Shown here: positions 33,966-43,686 of the stretch, piece by piece
Layout of the letters: each line of letters opens with the position of its first letter
Position numbering within the stretch: position 1 is the first letter of the stretch
NCBI RefSeq assembly: GCF_947258935.1
Contig: NZ_CAMYKH010000021.1
Span: 1-50,174 of the forward strand
Direction: 5' to 3'
DNA length: 50,174 nucleotides
Source: an uncultured Muriicola sp.
GTDB taxonomy: Bacteria > Bacteroidota > Bacteroidia > Flavobacteriales > Flavobacteriaceae
The notes under the pieces: model-generated
What the model was told of the DNA's origin: nothing
The model's database searches: none
The model's input: only the letters and a program-made list of their open reading frames with translations
Translations under genes and position numbers: made by a program

Positions 33966-35348
33966 ATGAAAAAGGTTTTGTACCGCACTCAGATTTCTAC
34001 TATTTCCGGTATTTCTTTGGTAGTTCTTCTACTCTTTTCAAATTTTATTCTCGCTCAAGATCAGGCAGTTCCTGCAGTTGCTGTTGAGCAGGTCGCTACT
34101 GAGGCTGCCGCAGGAGGAGGAGATGCTGAGAAGGGAAAACAGTTATTCAATCAGAATTGTGCAGCTTGTCATGCCCTGAACAGGAAAATGACGGGTCCGG
34201 CCTTGGCCAATGTAGAAACCAGACTTTACGAAGATGAAGGCTTGGATAAGGAGTGGATGTATACCTGGATCAAAAATAGTGCTGGGATGATCGCTTCAGG
34301 AGATGCATATGCCAACAAGATCTATGAAGAATACAATCAGGCGGCCATGACGGCTTTTCCTACCCTTTCTAATGAAGATATTGACAATATTTTGGCTTAT
34401 ACGGCTGCACCGCCACCCGCCCCGGTTCAGGCTGTAGCAGTAGCGGGAGAAGCAGCAGCTGGCGGCGGTTCCTCTTCGGGTATCACCAACGAGGTTATAC
34501 TAGGTGCCCTGGTTCTTGTTTTTGGTCTTCTTGTGATGATGTTGATCCTGGTCAATATTACCTTAAGAAGAATAGCTGAGGCCAATGGGGTGGTACTGGA
34601 AAAAGCAAAAGCTGAGAAAAGGCTGCCTATTTGGAAAGCTTTTGCTCAGAATCAGTTCCTGGGGTTAGTCTTCTCTATATTATTACTTTTAGCGAGTGCG
34701 TATTACGCTTACGGATGGGTAATGCAGATTGGTATTGATCAGGGATATCAGCCTATTCAACCAATTCATTATTCTCACAAAATACATGCAGGAGATAATA
34801 AGATCGAATGTAAATATTGCCATTCTTCTTCAAGAGTTTCTAAGCATTCCGGGATCCCATCCCTCAATGTTTGTATGAATTGTCACAAGTCTATTTATGA
34901 ATATAAAGGTAATCCAGAAGGTCCTTCAGCCGAAGATATCGCCAATGGATATACTAATGAATTCTATACCGGAGAAATAAAAAAATTATACAAGGCTGTT
35001 GGTTGGGATGAAGAGAACCAGAAATATACTGGAGAGTCTAAACCTGTAGAGTGGGTACGTATCCACAATTTACCAGACCTTGCCTATTTCAATCATTCAC
35101 AACATGTATCTGTGGCGGGTATTGAATGTCAAACATGCCATGGCCCTGTTGAGGAAATGGAGATCATGTATCAGTACGCTCCATTAACCATGGGATGGTG
35201 TATTAATTGTCACCGGGAAACCAATGTGAATTTGGAAGACAATGCCTATTATGAAAATATTCATAAGGCACTCTCAGAAAAATATGGGGTGGAGAAACTT
35301 ACCGCTGCACAACTTGGTGGTTTGGAATGTGGAAAATGTCATTATTAA
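33966..35348 (+). CDS. actA: Alternative complex III subunit ActA (multihaem c) with fused N-terminal cytochrome c domain
   Basis: ActA is the multihaem subunit that carries electrons in alternative complex III, the quinol oxidoreductase that replaces bc1 in many Bacteroidota. The 460-residue protein has a signal peptide (1-30). A monohaem cytochrome c domain follows with CAACH (65-69), then an Ala/Pro linker, a membrane helix (about 176-198) and a second one near 230-250. Five more CxxCH motifs come after: CKYCH 282, CMNCH 303, CQTCH 388, CINCH 412, CGKCH 455. Six haems are thus expected. I chose ATG 33966; the upstream frame opens with an atypical extension. It is the first gene of an eight-gene operon, with actB starting 36 bases later. 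Confidence 0.95.
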   Translation: MKKVLYRTQISTISGISLVVLLLFSNFILAQDQAVPAVAVEQVATEAAAGGGDAEKGKQLFNQNCAACHALNRKMTGPALANVETRLYEDEGLDKEWMYTWIKNSAGMIASGDAYANKIYEEYNQAAMTAFPTLSNEDIDNILAYTAAPPPAPVQAVAVAGEAAAGGGSSSGITNEVILGALVLVFGLLVMMLILVNITLRRIAEANGVVLEKAKAEKRLPIWKAFAQNQFLGLVFSILLLLASAYYAYGWVMQIGIDQGYQPIQPIHYSHKIHAGDNKIECKYCHSSSRVSKHSGIPSLNVCMNCHKSIYEYKGNPEGPSAEDIANGYTNEFYTGEIKKLYKAVGWDEENQKYTGESKPVEWVRIHNLPDLAYFNHSQHVSVAGIECQTCHGPVEEMEIMYQYAPLTMGWCINCHRETNVNLEDNAYYENIHKALSEKYGVEKLTAAQLGGLECGKCHY

Positions 35349-35384
35349 GAATAAATTACAAGTAGCTAATTACAGATAGATCGT

Positions 35385-37106
35385 ATGGCATCAAACAAGA
35401 TATATTGGAAGAACGAAGAGGAGTTAAATCCCACCGATTCCATTGTTCAGAAGCTGAGTAAAAATGAGTTTCCGGAAGAGATTCCTGTTGATGAATTTTT
35501 AGGTGACAAAGAAACACTTGCCGATTCAAAAACGAACCGGAGAGATTTCTTGAAATATGTCGGTTTTAGCACGGCAGCAGCTTCTGTTGCGGCTTGTGAA
35601 GGTCCCGTTATTAAATCGATCCCTTATGTTGTGCAACCAGAACGCATTGTTCCCGGAGTAGCGAATTACTATGCTACCACTATTGCCAACGGCTATGATT
35701 TCGCCAGTATCCTAATTAAAACAAGAGAAGGCCGGCCAATTAAAGTAGAGAATAACAAAGAGGCCAAAACCAGTGGAAATTCCAATGCCCGTATTCAAGC
35801 TTCTGTTCTATCATTATATGACAGTACAAGGTTACAAGGACCACTCTCCAATGGAGAACCGGCAGAATGGGCCATATTGGATGCCAATGTTAAAGCAAAA
35901 TTGGGAGCTCTGAAAGATTCAGGCAGACAGGTTGTGTTGTTAACTCAGACCTATGCCAGCCCTTCTACAGCAAAGCTGATTGCCGATTTTACAGCAGCCT
36001 ATCCAAATACCAAACATATTACATACGACGCCATTGCGCAAGACGCGGCATTGAACGCCTATGAAATGACCTATGGCGAGAGAGCCATGGCAGATTATGA
36101 TTTAGAGAAAGCTGAACTTATTGTTTCTTTTGGAGCTGATTTTCTAGGAGATTGGCAAGGTGGAGGCTATGATGCAGGATATTCCCGAGGACGAGTACCT
36201 AAGGAAGGTAAAATGTCTCGCCACATACAGTTTGAGGCTAATATGTCTCTTACCGGCGCCAATGCAGATAAGCGAATCCCATTAAAGCCCTCCGAACAGA
36301 AAAAAGCTCTGGCGGCATTATACGGAAAACTTAACAATGGTAAAGTCTCAACAGATCTAAGCGAAGGACTTTTGGCCATGGTGGATATGACAGCTGCCGA
36401 GATCAGAAAATTGGGTAGTAAAGCCGTGGTAGTTAGCGGTATAGATGATGTAGATGCGCAAAGAGTTATACTCGCCATAAACGAAATGCTCAGCAGTGAG
36501 GCCTTTGATACAACGGCACCGAAGTACACAAGGCAAGGTAATACCAAAGATGTACAACAACTGATCGCTGATATGAAAGCTGGTACAGTTGGGATGTTGA
36601 TCATGGATGGTGTAAACCCCATGTATACACTACCAAACGCTGCCGACTTTGCCGAAGGAGTTGAGAAGGTTGATTTGTCTGTTACTTTTTCTACCAACTG
36701 GAATGAGACCACAGAGAGAACTCAATTTACGGCTGCGGCCAACCATTACCTGGAATCATGGGGAGATGCCGAGTTGAAAAAAGGGCATTTCAGCCTTATG
36801 CAACCAAGCATCAAAGAACTTTTTGATACCAAACAATTTCAGCAGGCATTGCTTACCTGGATGGGTAGTGATCAATCTTATTATGAGTACATAAAGAATT
36901 CCTGGACCTCCTCTTTATTAGGAGATGCTTCCTGGAATAAGGCATTGCACGATGGAGTTTACCACAGCACAAGTACCTCTTTAGATACAGCTTCTTCAGA
37001 AGTGTCTAATGATCCAGAAGCAGGAGACAATATGGTCTTAATGTCTGCAGTTCAACGACCTGGGATAACTATATCACAGTTTCCAAAGCAGATGCTACTG
37101 AACTAG
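35385..37106 (+). pseudogene. actB: Alternative complex III subunit ActB, N-terminal part (frame broken)
   Basis: ActB is a large periplasmic iron-sulfur subunit whose N-terminal part resembles molybdopterin oxidoreductases, without bound Mo in the known complex. This frame gives 573 residues, with a variant twin-arginine signal (NRRDFLKYVGFSTAAASVAAC) that tends to be a membrane anchor in this family. It ends at TAG 37104-37106 after a frame change. The C-terminal ferredoxin part continues in another frame from before 37166 (open since 37013). The expected conserved segment before WDNYITVS is missing (from memory, about 20-25 residues with an NPWLQE-like core). So either the gene is inactive or the consensus has a deletion of roughly 65-70 bases at 37030-37065. 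Confidence 0.85.
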
Positions 37107-37165
37107 GACTTATCAATGAGAATGTAGCCAATGGCGGATTAGATGGTAGCTATGCCAAAGTAACC

Positions 37166-38362
37166 GTGAACGGGGTTAGTCTAGACAATGTTCCGGTGAT
37201 CATTCAACCTGGGCAGGCACCAAAAACGGTTGGACTATCTTTTGGATATGGAAGAAAGGTGGGAATGAAAGAGGAGATGCAGACGGGTGTCAACGCCTAT
37301 GCCGTGTATACCAATTTCAACTCAGTTCAGTCAGTATCTATAGAAAAAGCTGACGGTTTACACGAGTTTGCATGTATACAATTGCAAAATACCCTTATGG
37401 GAAGGGGTGAGATCATTAAAGAAACCACCCTTGAGAAATATACAACAGAAGATGCACACGAGTGGAACCCTGTTCCTGTGGTATCATTGGATCATCAGGA
37501 AGTGCCTGCTACAACAGTAGATCTTTGGGCGTCTTTTGATCGTTCTATCGGACATCATTTCAACATGTCCATAGACCTCAATGCTTGTACCGGCTGTGGA
37601 GCTTGTGTTATTGCATGTCATGCGGAAAACAACGTACCTGTTGTTGGGAAAACAGAGGTTCGCAGGTCCAGAGATATGCACTGGTTGCGTATAGACAGAT
37701 ACTATTCATCGGAAGATACTTTTGAGGATGACAATATAAAGAAAGACGAGTTTTCAGGAGCTTTCGAATCAAAATCGGGCTTTGAGGAAATGGAAAGATC
37801 AGCGATTAATCCGCAGGTAGCCTTTCAGCCAGTAATGTGTCAGCATTGTAACCATGCGCCATGTGAAACTGTATGTCCGGTTGCGGCTACTTCACATAGT
37901 AGACAAGGACAAAATCATATGGCTTATAACAGATGTGTGGGAACAAGATACTGTGCTAACAACTGTCCTTATAAAGTGAGACGTTTCAACTGGTTCTTGT
38001 ATAACAACAATGACGAGTTCGATTTCCATATGAACAATGACCTTGGTAAAATGGTCATTAATCCGGATGTTACCGTAAGATCAAGAGGAGTTATTGAAAA
38101 ATGTTCCCTTTGTATCCAAATGACACAAAAAACGATCCTGGATGCAAAACGCGATGGAAGGGTTATAGAAGACGGAGAGTTTCAAACGGCTTGTTCTAAT
38201 GCTTGTAGCAACGGAGCTATTGTTTTTGGAGATATAAACAATGAAGAAAGTAAGGTAGCCGAACTGAAAAAAGAAGATAGAATGTACCACTTGTTAGAAG
38301 CCGTAGGCACCAAGCCAAATGTATTCTATCATGTGAAAGTGCGTAATACCAACGAAGCTTAA
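37166..38362 (+). pseudogene. actB: Alternative complex III subunit ActB, C-terminal iron-sulfur part
   Basis: This is the second part of ActB, in a different frame from the first. The GTG at 37166 is a formal start; homologous coding goes back to WDNYITVSKADATELG at about 37061. The part carries the ferredoxin-type cysteine sets: CTGCGACVIAC, CQHCNHAPCETVCP, CVGTRYCANNCPY and CSLCIQMTQ with a later CSNACSNGA. These fit one 3Fe-4S and three 4Fe-4S clusters that relay electrons from quinol toward the ActA haems. It lies 35 bases before actC. If the break is real, this part would not be made with its export signal. Confidence 0.85.
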
Positions 38363-38397
38363 TCAAGAAATAAAGAACGTAACTATAACAGAAATCT

Positions 38398-40122
38398 ATG
38401 GCGTCGCATTACGAAGCACCTATACGGAAACCCCTTGTTATTGGAGACAAAAGCTACCATGACGTATCGGTAGACATTTCTGCTCCAATTGAAGGGAGAG
38501 CCAGCATGCAGTGGTGGATAGTATTTTCCATCGCATTGGCTGCACTCCTTTGGGGAATTGGTGCTATAATATATACGATCTCTACAGGTATTGGTACCTG
38601 GGGACTCAATAAAACAGTTAACTGGGCATGGGATATCACTAACTTTGTATGGTGGGTAGGTATTGGTCATGCCGGGACACTGATCTCTGCGGTACTATTA
38701 CTGTTCCGTCAGAAATGGAGAATGGCAATTAACCGTTCTGCGGAAGCAATGACCATATTTTCTGTGATCCAGGCAGGAATATTTCCTATCATTCACATGG
38801 GTAGACCCTGGCTGGCCTATTGGGTGGTCCCAATTCCCAACCAGTTTGGATCTTTATGGGTAAACTTTAATTCACCTTTATTGTGGGACGTTTTTGCGAT
38901 CTCGACATATCTTTCAGTTTCCCTTGTTTTCTGGTGGACCGGTCTATTACCAGATTTTGCTATGATCCGGGACAGGGCTGTAAAGCCTTTCCAGAAAAAG
39001 ATCTATGGCCTGGTGAGTTTTGGATGGACAGGCAGAGCCAAGGACTGGCAGCGTTTTGAGGAAGTATCTTTAGTGCTGGCCGGTTTGGCTACACCTCTTG
39101 TACTTTCTGTACACACTATTGTATCCTTTGACTTTGCTACTTCAGTTATCCCTGGATGGCATACCACAATCTTCCCTCCATATTTTGTGGCCGGGGCAAT
39201 TTTCTCTGGGTTTGCCATGGTGCAAACTTTGTTGATCATTATGCGAAAAGTAAGCCACCTGGAAGATTATATCACCGTACAGCATATAGAATTGATGAAC
39301 ATCGTAATCATGGTTACGGGGTCTATTGTAGGTTGTGCCTATATTACTGAGTTGTTCATTGCATGGTATTCCGGAGTAGAATACGAACAATATGCATTTC
39401 TTAACAGGGCAACAGGACCTTATTGGTGGGCCTATTTATTGATGATGAGTTGTAATGTGGTATCGCCACAGATCATGTGGTTCAAAAAGATCAGGACCAG
39501 TATCGTTGTCTCTTTTATAATTTCCATTGTTGTGAATGTTGGGATGTGGTTCGAACGTTTTGTGATCATTGTTACATCACTTCACCGAGACTACCTTCCA
39601 TCATCTTGGACCATGTTCTCGCCAACATTCGTCGATATAGGAATATTTATTGGTACCATAGGCTTCTTCTTTGTTCTATTCTTATTGTACTCAAGAACCT
39701 TCCCGGTAATTGCTCAGGCAGAGGTAAAATCAATATTAAAAGCTTCAGGATCTAAATACAAAAAACTTAGAGATGCCGGCAAACCATTGTACCAAATGCC
39801 CGTTGTAAAGGCAGGGAAAAATGAAGTAAAGGCGGCAGCTGCACCTCCGGCTAAGGCGGAAGGCAATGTCTCGGATCTTCTAGCCAAATTGGGTGCTTTT
39901 GATCCTTCAAAAGACAAAGCAGATGATCTTAAAAAGGTAAAAGGGATCGGACCAAAAATGGAAAAGACCCTCAATGAGATAGGCATTTTTACTTTTGCTC
40001 AGGTTAGTAGGATGACCAACACAGAATATGATCTCTTAGATGAAATAACAGGGTCGTTCCCTGGTAGGGCACAGCGAGATGATTGGGCCGGACAGGCCGG
40101 TAAATTAAATAAGAACTCATAG
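38398..40122 (+). CDS. actC: Alternative complex III subunit ActC (NrfD-like) with a C-terminal helix-hairpin-helix tail
   Basis: ActC is the NrfD-like membrane subunit that holds a quinol site beside ActB. Residues 35-440 contain about ten helices with typical motifs (GHAGTLISAVLLLFRQKWR, IHMGRPWLAYW, HTIVSFDFATSVIPGWHTT). The usual family ends near residue 460. Here a Lys/Ala linker (465-506) and a helix-hairpin-helix domain (507-574, LKKVKGIGPKMEKTLNEIGI) follow, ending with DDWAGQAGKL. The same domain type closes rpsB in this window. The tail should be cytoplasmic. The spacing to actD is only 2 bases, so coupling is likely. Confidence 0.95.
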   Translation: MASHYEAPIRKPLVIGDKSYHDVSVDISAPIEGRASMQWWIVFSIALAALLWGIGAIIYTISTGIGTWGLNKTVNWAWDITNFVWWVGIGHAGTLISAVLLLFRQKWRMAINRSAEAMTIFSVIQAGIFPIIHMGRPWLAYWVVPIPNQFGSLWVNFNSPLLWDVFAISTYLSVSLVFWWTGLLPDFAMIRDRAVKPFQKKIYGLVSFGWTGRAKDWQRFEEVSLVLAGLATPLVLSVHTIVSFDFATSVIPGWHTTIFPPYFVAGAIFSGFAMVQTLLIIMRKVSHLEDYITVQHIELMNIVIMVTGSIVGCAYITELFIAWYSGVEYEQYAFLNRATGPYWWAYLLMMSCNVVSPQIMWFKKIRTSIVVSFIISIVVNVGMWFERFVIIVTSLHRDYLPSSWTMFSPTFVDIGIFIGTIGFFFVLFLLYSRTFPVIAQAEVKSILKASGSKYKKLRDAGKPLYQMPVVKAGKNEVKAAAAPPAKAEGNVSDLLAKLGAFDPSKDKADDLKKVKGIGPKMEKTLNEIGIFTFAQVSRMTNTEYDLLDEITGSFPGRAQRDDWAGQAGKLNKNS

Positions 40123-40124
40123 AT

Positions 40125-40646
40125 ATGGCCTCTAAAGTTATACATGCTTATTACAATGATGACGACATCCTCATGCAGGCGGTCAAGAAGGTAAAGGCTA
40201 CCAAACATCATATTGAAGAAGTGTACTGCCCATTCCCGGTTCATGGATTAGACAAGGCTATGGGATTGGCTCCAACTAGGATCGCAATTACTTCTTTTAT
40301 GTATGGCTGTCTGGGTCTAATAGTGTCTATAGTGATGATGAATTATATCATGATAGATGATTGGCCTCAGGATATTGGGGGTAAGCCCAGTTTTAGTTAT
40401 ATAGAGAACATGCCGGCCTTTGTGCCTATTATGTTTGAATTAACGGTATTTTTTGCCGCTCACTTAATGGTGATCACGTTCTACCTTAGAAGTAGGTTGT
40501 GGCCCTTTAAAGAGTCGGAAAATCCCGATCCTCGTACCACCGATGATCATTTTGTCATGGAGATAGAAGTACATGGAGATGAGAAAACATTAATGGCGAT
40601 GCTTAAGGAATCTGGAGCAGTTGAGATTAATAAGGTAGAAAAGTAG
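40125..40646 (+). CDS. actD: Alternative complex III subunit ActD (DUF3341)
   Basis: ActD is a 173-residue subunit with a cytoplasmic N-terminal domain (HAYYNDDDILMQAVKKVKA) and two membrane helices (about 55-77 and 102-124) in the DUF3341 fold. HGLDKAMGLAPTRI just before the first helix is a recognisable family segment. It starts 2 bases after actC and ends 10 bases before actE, inside the act operon. In the known complex it lies beside ActC, and its role is structural, possibly in proton translocation. Confidence 0.94.
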   Translation: MASKVIHAYYNDDDILMQAVKKVKATKHHIEEVYCPFPVHGLDKAMGLAPTRIAITSFMYGCLGLIVSIVMMNYIMIDDWPQDIGGKPSFSYIENMPAFVPIMFELTVFFAAHLMVITFYLRSRLWPFKESENPDPRTTDDHFVMEIEVHGDEKTLMAMLKESGAVEINKVEK

Positions 40647-40656
40647 TTCAGGAATT

Positions 40657-41217
40657 ATGAAGAGTATACTAAAAATAGGAATTTTGTTAAGTGCCGTACT
40701 TGTGATGGTTTCTTGTGCGGACAAGAATAACAGGAACTATGAGTACATGCCTAACATGTATTTCCCTGTGGGCTACGAAACCTATCAACAGGTAAATTTC
40801 TTACCCAGTGGATCTGAGGCAATGCAACCTGCGGATAATACCATATCCCGTGGATGGCTGCCTTATGAATTTGCAAATGATCTTGAAGGGAAGGATATGG
40901 CTAAGTTACAGCCAAGTCCTTTGGATTCTCTAAATACTGAGGCTAATTTGGCCAAAGGGAAGGAATTATATGATATTTATTGTGCCATCTGTCATGGGGC
41001 AAAAGGAGAAGGCCAGGGAACATTGGTGAAAAGGGAAAAGATACTAGGTGTGCCAAGTTATGCCGATGCAGCCAGGAATATTTCTGTAGGCTCTACCTAT
41101 CACACTATATATTATGGTCTCAACTCTATGGGATCTTATGCAGGGCAGATCAACTATGAAGAGAGATGGCAAGTGGCCGAGTATGTTATGCAACTGAAAC
41201 AGGACCTAACTAAATAA
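40657..41217 (+). CDS. actE: Alternative complex III subunit ActE (monohaem cytochrome c lipoprotein)
   Basis: The 186-residue protein has a lipoprotein signal with Cys20 (VMVSC) and one haem motif CAICH at residues 109-113. It ends with the YVMQLKQDL helix of a small class I cytochrome c. In alternative complex III this subunit sits on the periplasmic side, lipid anchored, and can pass electrons to the next carrier or to the oxidase. It lies between actD and actF, with gaps of 10 and 16 bases. Confidence 0.95.
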   Translation: MKSILKIGILLSAVLVMVSCADKNNRNYEYMPNMYFPVGYETYQQVNFLPSGSEAMQPADNTISRGWLPYEFANDLEGKDMAKLQPSPLDSLNTEANLAKGKELYDIYCAICHGAKGEGQGTLVKREKILGVPSYADAARNISVGSTYHTIYYGLNSMGSYAGQINYEERWQVAEYVMQLKQDLTK

Positions 41218-41233
41218 GACTCAGACATAAACT

Positions 41234-42556
41234 ATGTATACATTTTCTAACAGATTAAAAATTGGAGCTCTTATCCTTATGGGTATTGGGATCTTGGGGA
41301 TGGGGATTGGTTTTGTATCTGCTCCTACCACAGTAGAAGATGCCAAAGCAATGGTAGCTGCTCATGACGAAGGTCATGGTGAAGCTCATGCCGAAGAAGT
41401 GGATCATGGGGTAGCAGAAGCTGATCATGCAATGGTAGCAGAACACGATGCGGCACATGATGAGCATTTATTACATCAATTACAAAACAGGCCCTGGTCT
41501 GCATTATATGTTGCCGCCTTCTTTTTCTTTATGATCGCTCTTGGGGTACTGGCTTTCTATGCCATTCAAAGGGCAGCCCAGGCTGGTTGGTCACCTCTCT
41601 TGTTTAGGGTCATGGAAGGAATTACAGCATATTTGGTGCCTGGAGGCATTATAATTATTGTCATTTTTGTACTGTCCATAATGCACTTCAATCACATGTT
41701 TGTTTGGATGGATGCTGAGGTGGTAGCAGAGGATGCTTTATTACAGGGAAAAGCCGGGTATTTGAATCCAACCTTTTTCCTGATCAGAGCGGCGATATTT
41801 CTGGGAGGATGGATCTTATATCGTGAAGTTTCAAGGAAATTATCACTGGCACAGGATGCTTCTGATGACGATAGCAACTTCAAGAAAAATTTCAGATGGT
41901 CTGCAGGTTTCCTGGTTTTTTATCTGGTTACAGAATCCATTATGTCATGGGACTGGATCATGAGTGTAGATCCGCATTGGTTTAGTACTCTTTTTGGGTG
42001 GTACGTATTTGCAAGTATGATGGTATCCGGGATCACGGTCATTGCTTTGATCACAATTTATTTAAAATCAAAAGGATATCTTCCCGATGTTAATGACAGC
42101 CATATCCATGATTTGGCAAAGTTTATGTTTGGATTCAGTATTTTCTGGACGTACCTTTGGTTTAGCCAGTTTATGTTGATCTGGTACGCGAATATTCCGG
42201 AAGAGGTAACCTATTTTGTTACAAGAATTGAAGATTTTAATCTACCGTTCTTTGGAATGGTGGCCATGAACTTTATATTTCCAGTTTTACTTTTGATGAA
42301 CAGCGATTATAAACGAATCAATTGGTTTGTGGTTATGACCGGGATCGTAATACTGGCAGGACATTATTTAGATGTTTTCAACATGATAATGCCGGCAACA
42401 GTTGGTGACCAGTGGGCCATAGGAATTCCTGAAATAGGCGCTGTTTGTTTCTTTGCAGGGCTATTTATATTTTGGGTATTCAGAGCCTTAACAAAGGCAC
42501 CCTTGCAGCCAAAGAGAAATCCGTTTATTGAAGAAAGCAGACATTTTCACTATTAA
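41234..42556 (+). CDS. actF: Alternative complex III subunit ActF
   Basis: ActF is the second NrfD-like membrane subunit (about ten helices). The 440-residue protein shows VTESIMSWDWIMSVDPHWFSTLFGWYV and the WTYLWFSQFMLIWYANIPEE region expected for this family. After the first helix it has a His-rich insert: nine histidines between residues 44 and 81. Alternative complex III subunits of Bacteroidota often differ in this loop, so this may be a lineage feature or a metal-binding segment. The gene follows actE by 16 bases and precedes coxB by 28. Confidence 0.94.
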   Translation: MYTFSNRLKIGALILMGIGILGMGIGFVSAPTTVEDAKAMVAAHDEGHGEAHAEEVDHGVAEADHAMVAEHDAAHDEHLLHQLQNRPWSALYVAAFFFFMIALGVLAFYAIQRAAQAGWSPLLFRVMEGITAYLVPGGIIIIVIFVLSIMHFNHMFVWMDAEVVAEDALLQGKAGYLNPTFFLIRAAIFLGGWILYREVSRKLSLAQDASDDDSNFKKNFRWSAGFLVFYLVTESIMSWDWIMSVDPHWFSTLFGWYVFASMMVSGITVIALITIYLKSKGYLPDVNDSHIHDLAKFMFGFSIFWTYLWFSQFMLIWYANIPEEVTYFVTRIEDFNLPFFGMVAMNFIFPVLLLMNSDYKRINWFVVMTGIVILAGHYLDVFNMIMPATVGDQWAIGIPEIGAVCFFAGLFIFWVFRALTKAPLQPKRNPFIEESRHFHY

Positions 42557-42584
42557 AAAATACAGTAACCTTTTAGTTTAGACA

Positions 42585-43643
42585 ATGACTACATTACTTA
42601 CTATACTTGTTTTGGTCCTAGTGGCAATTGCGATCTGGCAAATGACCAAGATCTTTGAATTGTCGCAGATCAAAGCAGATAATTCACAGGTAGCCAGTGA
42701 TAAGGATAACAAGTATAATGGTTATCTGATGTTTGCCTTTTTGATCTTTATTTACGGCATCACCATTTTTAGCTTTTGGAAATATGCTAAGTTCTTACTC
42801 CCGGAAGCAGCTTCAGAACACGGTGCCGAATATGACAGTTTGATGTTATGGTCTATGGTGATCATTTTTATTGTTCAAACAATCACTCAGGCTTTATTAC
42901 ATTATTTTGGGTATAAGTACAGGGGCGAAAAAGGAAAAAAAGCACTCTTTTATGCAGACAATGATCGACTTGAATTTATTTGGACCATTATTCCCGTCAT
43001 TGTTCTGGCCGGCTTGATCTTATGGGGGCTGTATACCTGGACCAACATAATGGACATAAATGATGAAGACGATCCCCTGATCGTGGAATTGTATGCCCAG
43101 CAGTTCAACTGGACAGCCCGTTACGGAGGAGGCGATAACGTCCTTGGAGGAGCCAATGTTCGTATGATCGATATAAACAGAGCCAATGTACTTGGATTAG
43201 ATGAATCTGACCCCTATTCCAACGATGATGTGATCGTTAAAGAATTGCATTTACCAGTAGGACGGAAGGTCAATTTCAAATTTCGTTCACAGGATGTTTT
43301 GCATTCTGCTTACATGCCTCACTTTAGGGCACAAATGAACTGTGTTCCCGGGATGATCACTGAATTTTCCTTTACTCCCTCCATTACCACGGAAGAAATG
43401 CGTTTAAATCCGGATGTGGTAGACAAAGTGAAAAGAACAAATGCTATCAGGGCTGAAAGAGCTGCCAACGGAGAGCCTAACTCAGATCCCTGGGAGTTCG
43501 ATTATATCCTTTTATGTAATAAGATCTGTGGTAAATCTCATTACAATATGCAGATGAAGATTATTGTAGAAACAGAAGAAGAATACAACGCCTGGATTGA
43601 AAGTCAACAGACCTTCTCCCAGTTAATGGCATCCATGCAATAA
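42585..43643 (+). CDS. coxB: Cytochrome c oxidase subunit II
   Basis: CoxB holds the CuA site that takes electrons from cytochrome c or, here, probably directly from alternative complex III. The 352-residue protein has helices near 5-20, 48-70 and 88-108, and a fourth segment near 131-150 (residues 131 IWTIIPVIV), then the periplasmic domain. CuA ligands are visible: His240 in LHSAY, Cys311, Cys315, His319 and Met322 in LLCNKICGKSHYNM. No fused cytochrome c domain is present, unlike caa3-type subunits. The gene lies between actF and coxA. Confidence 0.96.
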   Translation: MTTLLTILVLVLVAIAIWQMTKIFELSQIKADNSQVASDKDNKYNGYLMFAFLIFIYGITIFSFWKYAKFLLPEAASEHGAEYDSLMLWSMVIIFIVQTITQALLHYFGYKYRGEKGKKALFYADNDRLEFIWTIIPVIVLAGLILWGLYTWTNIMDINDEDDPLIVELYAQQFNWTARYGGGDNVLGGANVRMIDINRANVLGLDESDPYSNDDVIVKELHLPVGRKVNFKFRSQDVLHSAYMPHFRAQMNCVPGMITEFSFTPSITTEEMRLNPDVVDKVKRTNAIRAERAANGEPNSDPWEFDYILLCNKICGKSHYNMQMKIIVETEEEYNAWIESQQTFSQLMASMQ

Positions 43644-43686
43644 AATTAGGCTAGAGAAGAAAATTAATATAAAATCAAATTAGATT

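Noticed and set aside
35385-38362. Two separate natural genes instead of one broken actB
   Set aside because: The second part would start at a GTG without an export signal, while its homologous sequence extends upstream of that GTG; ActB is a single protein in known operons.
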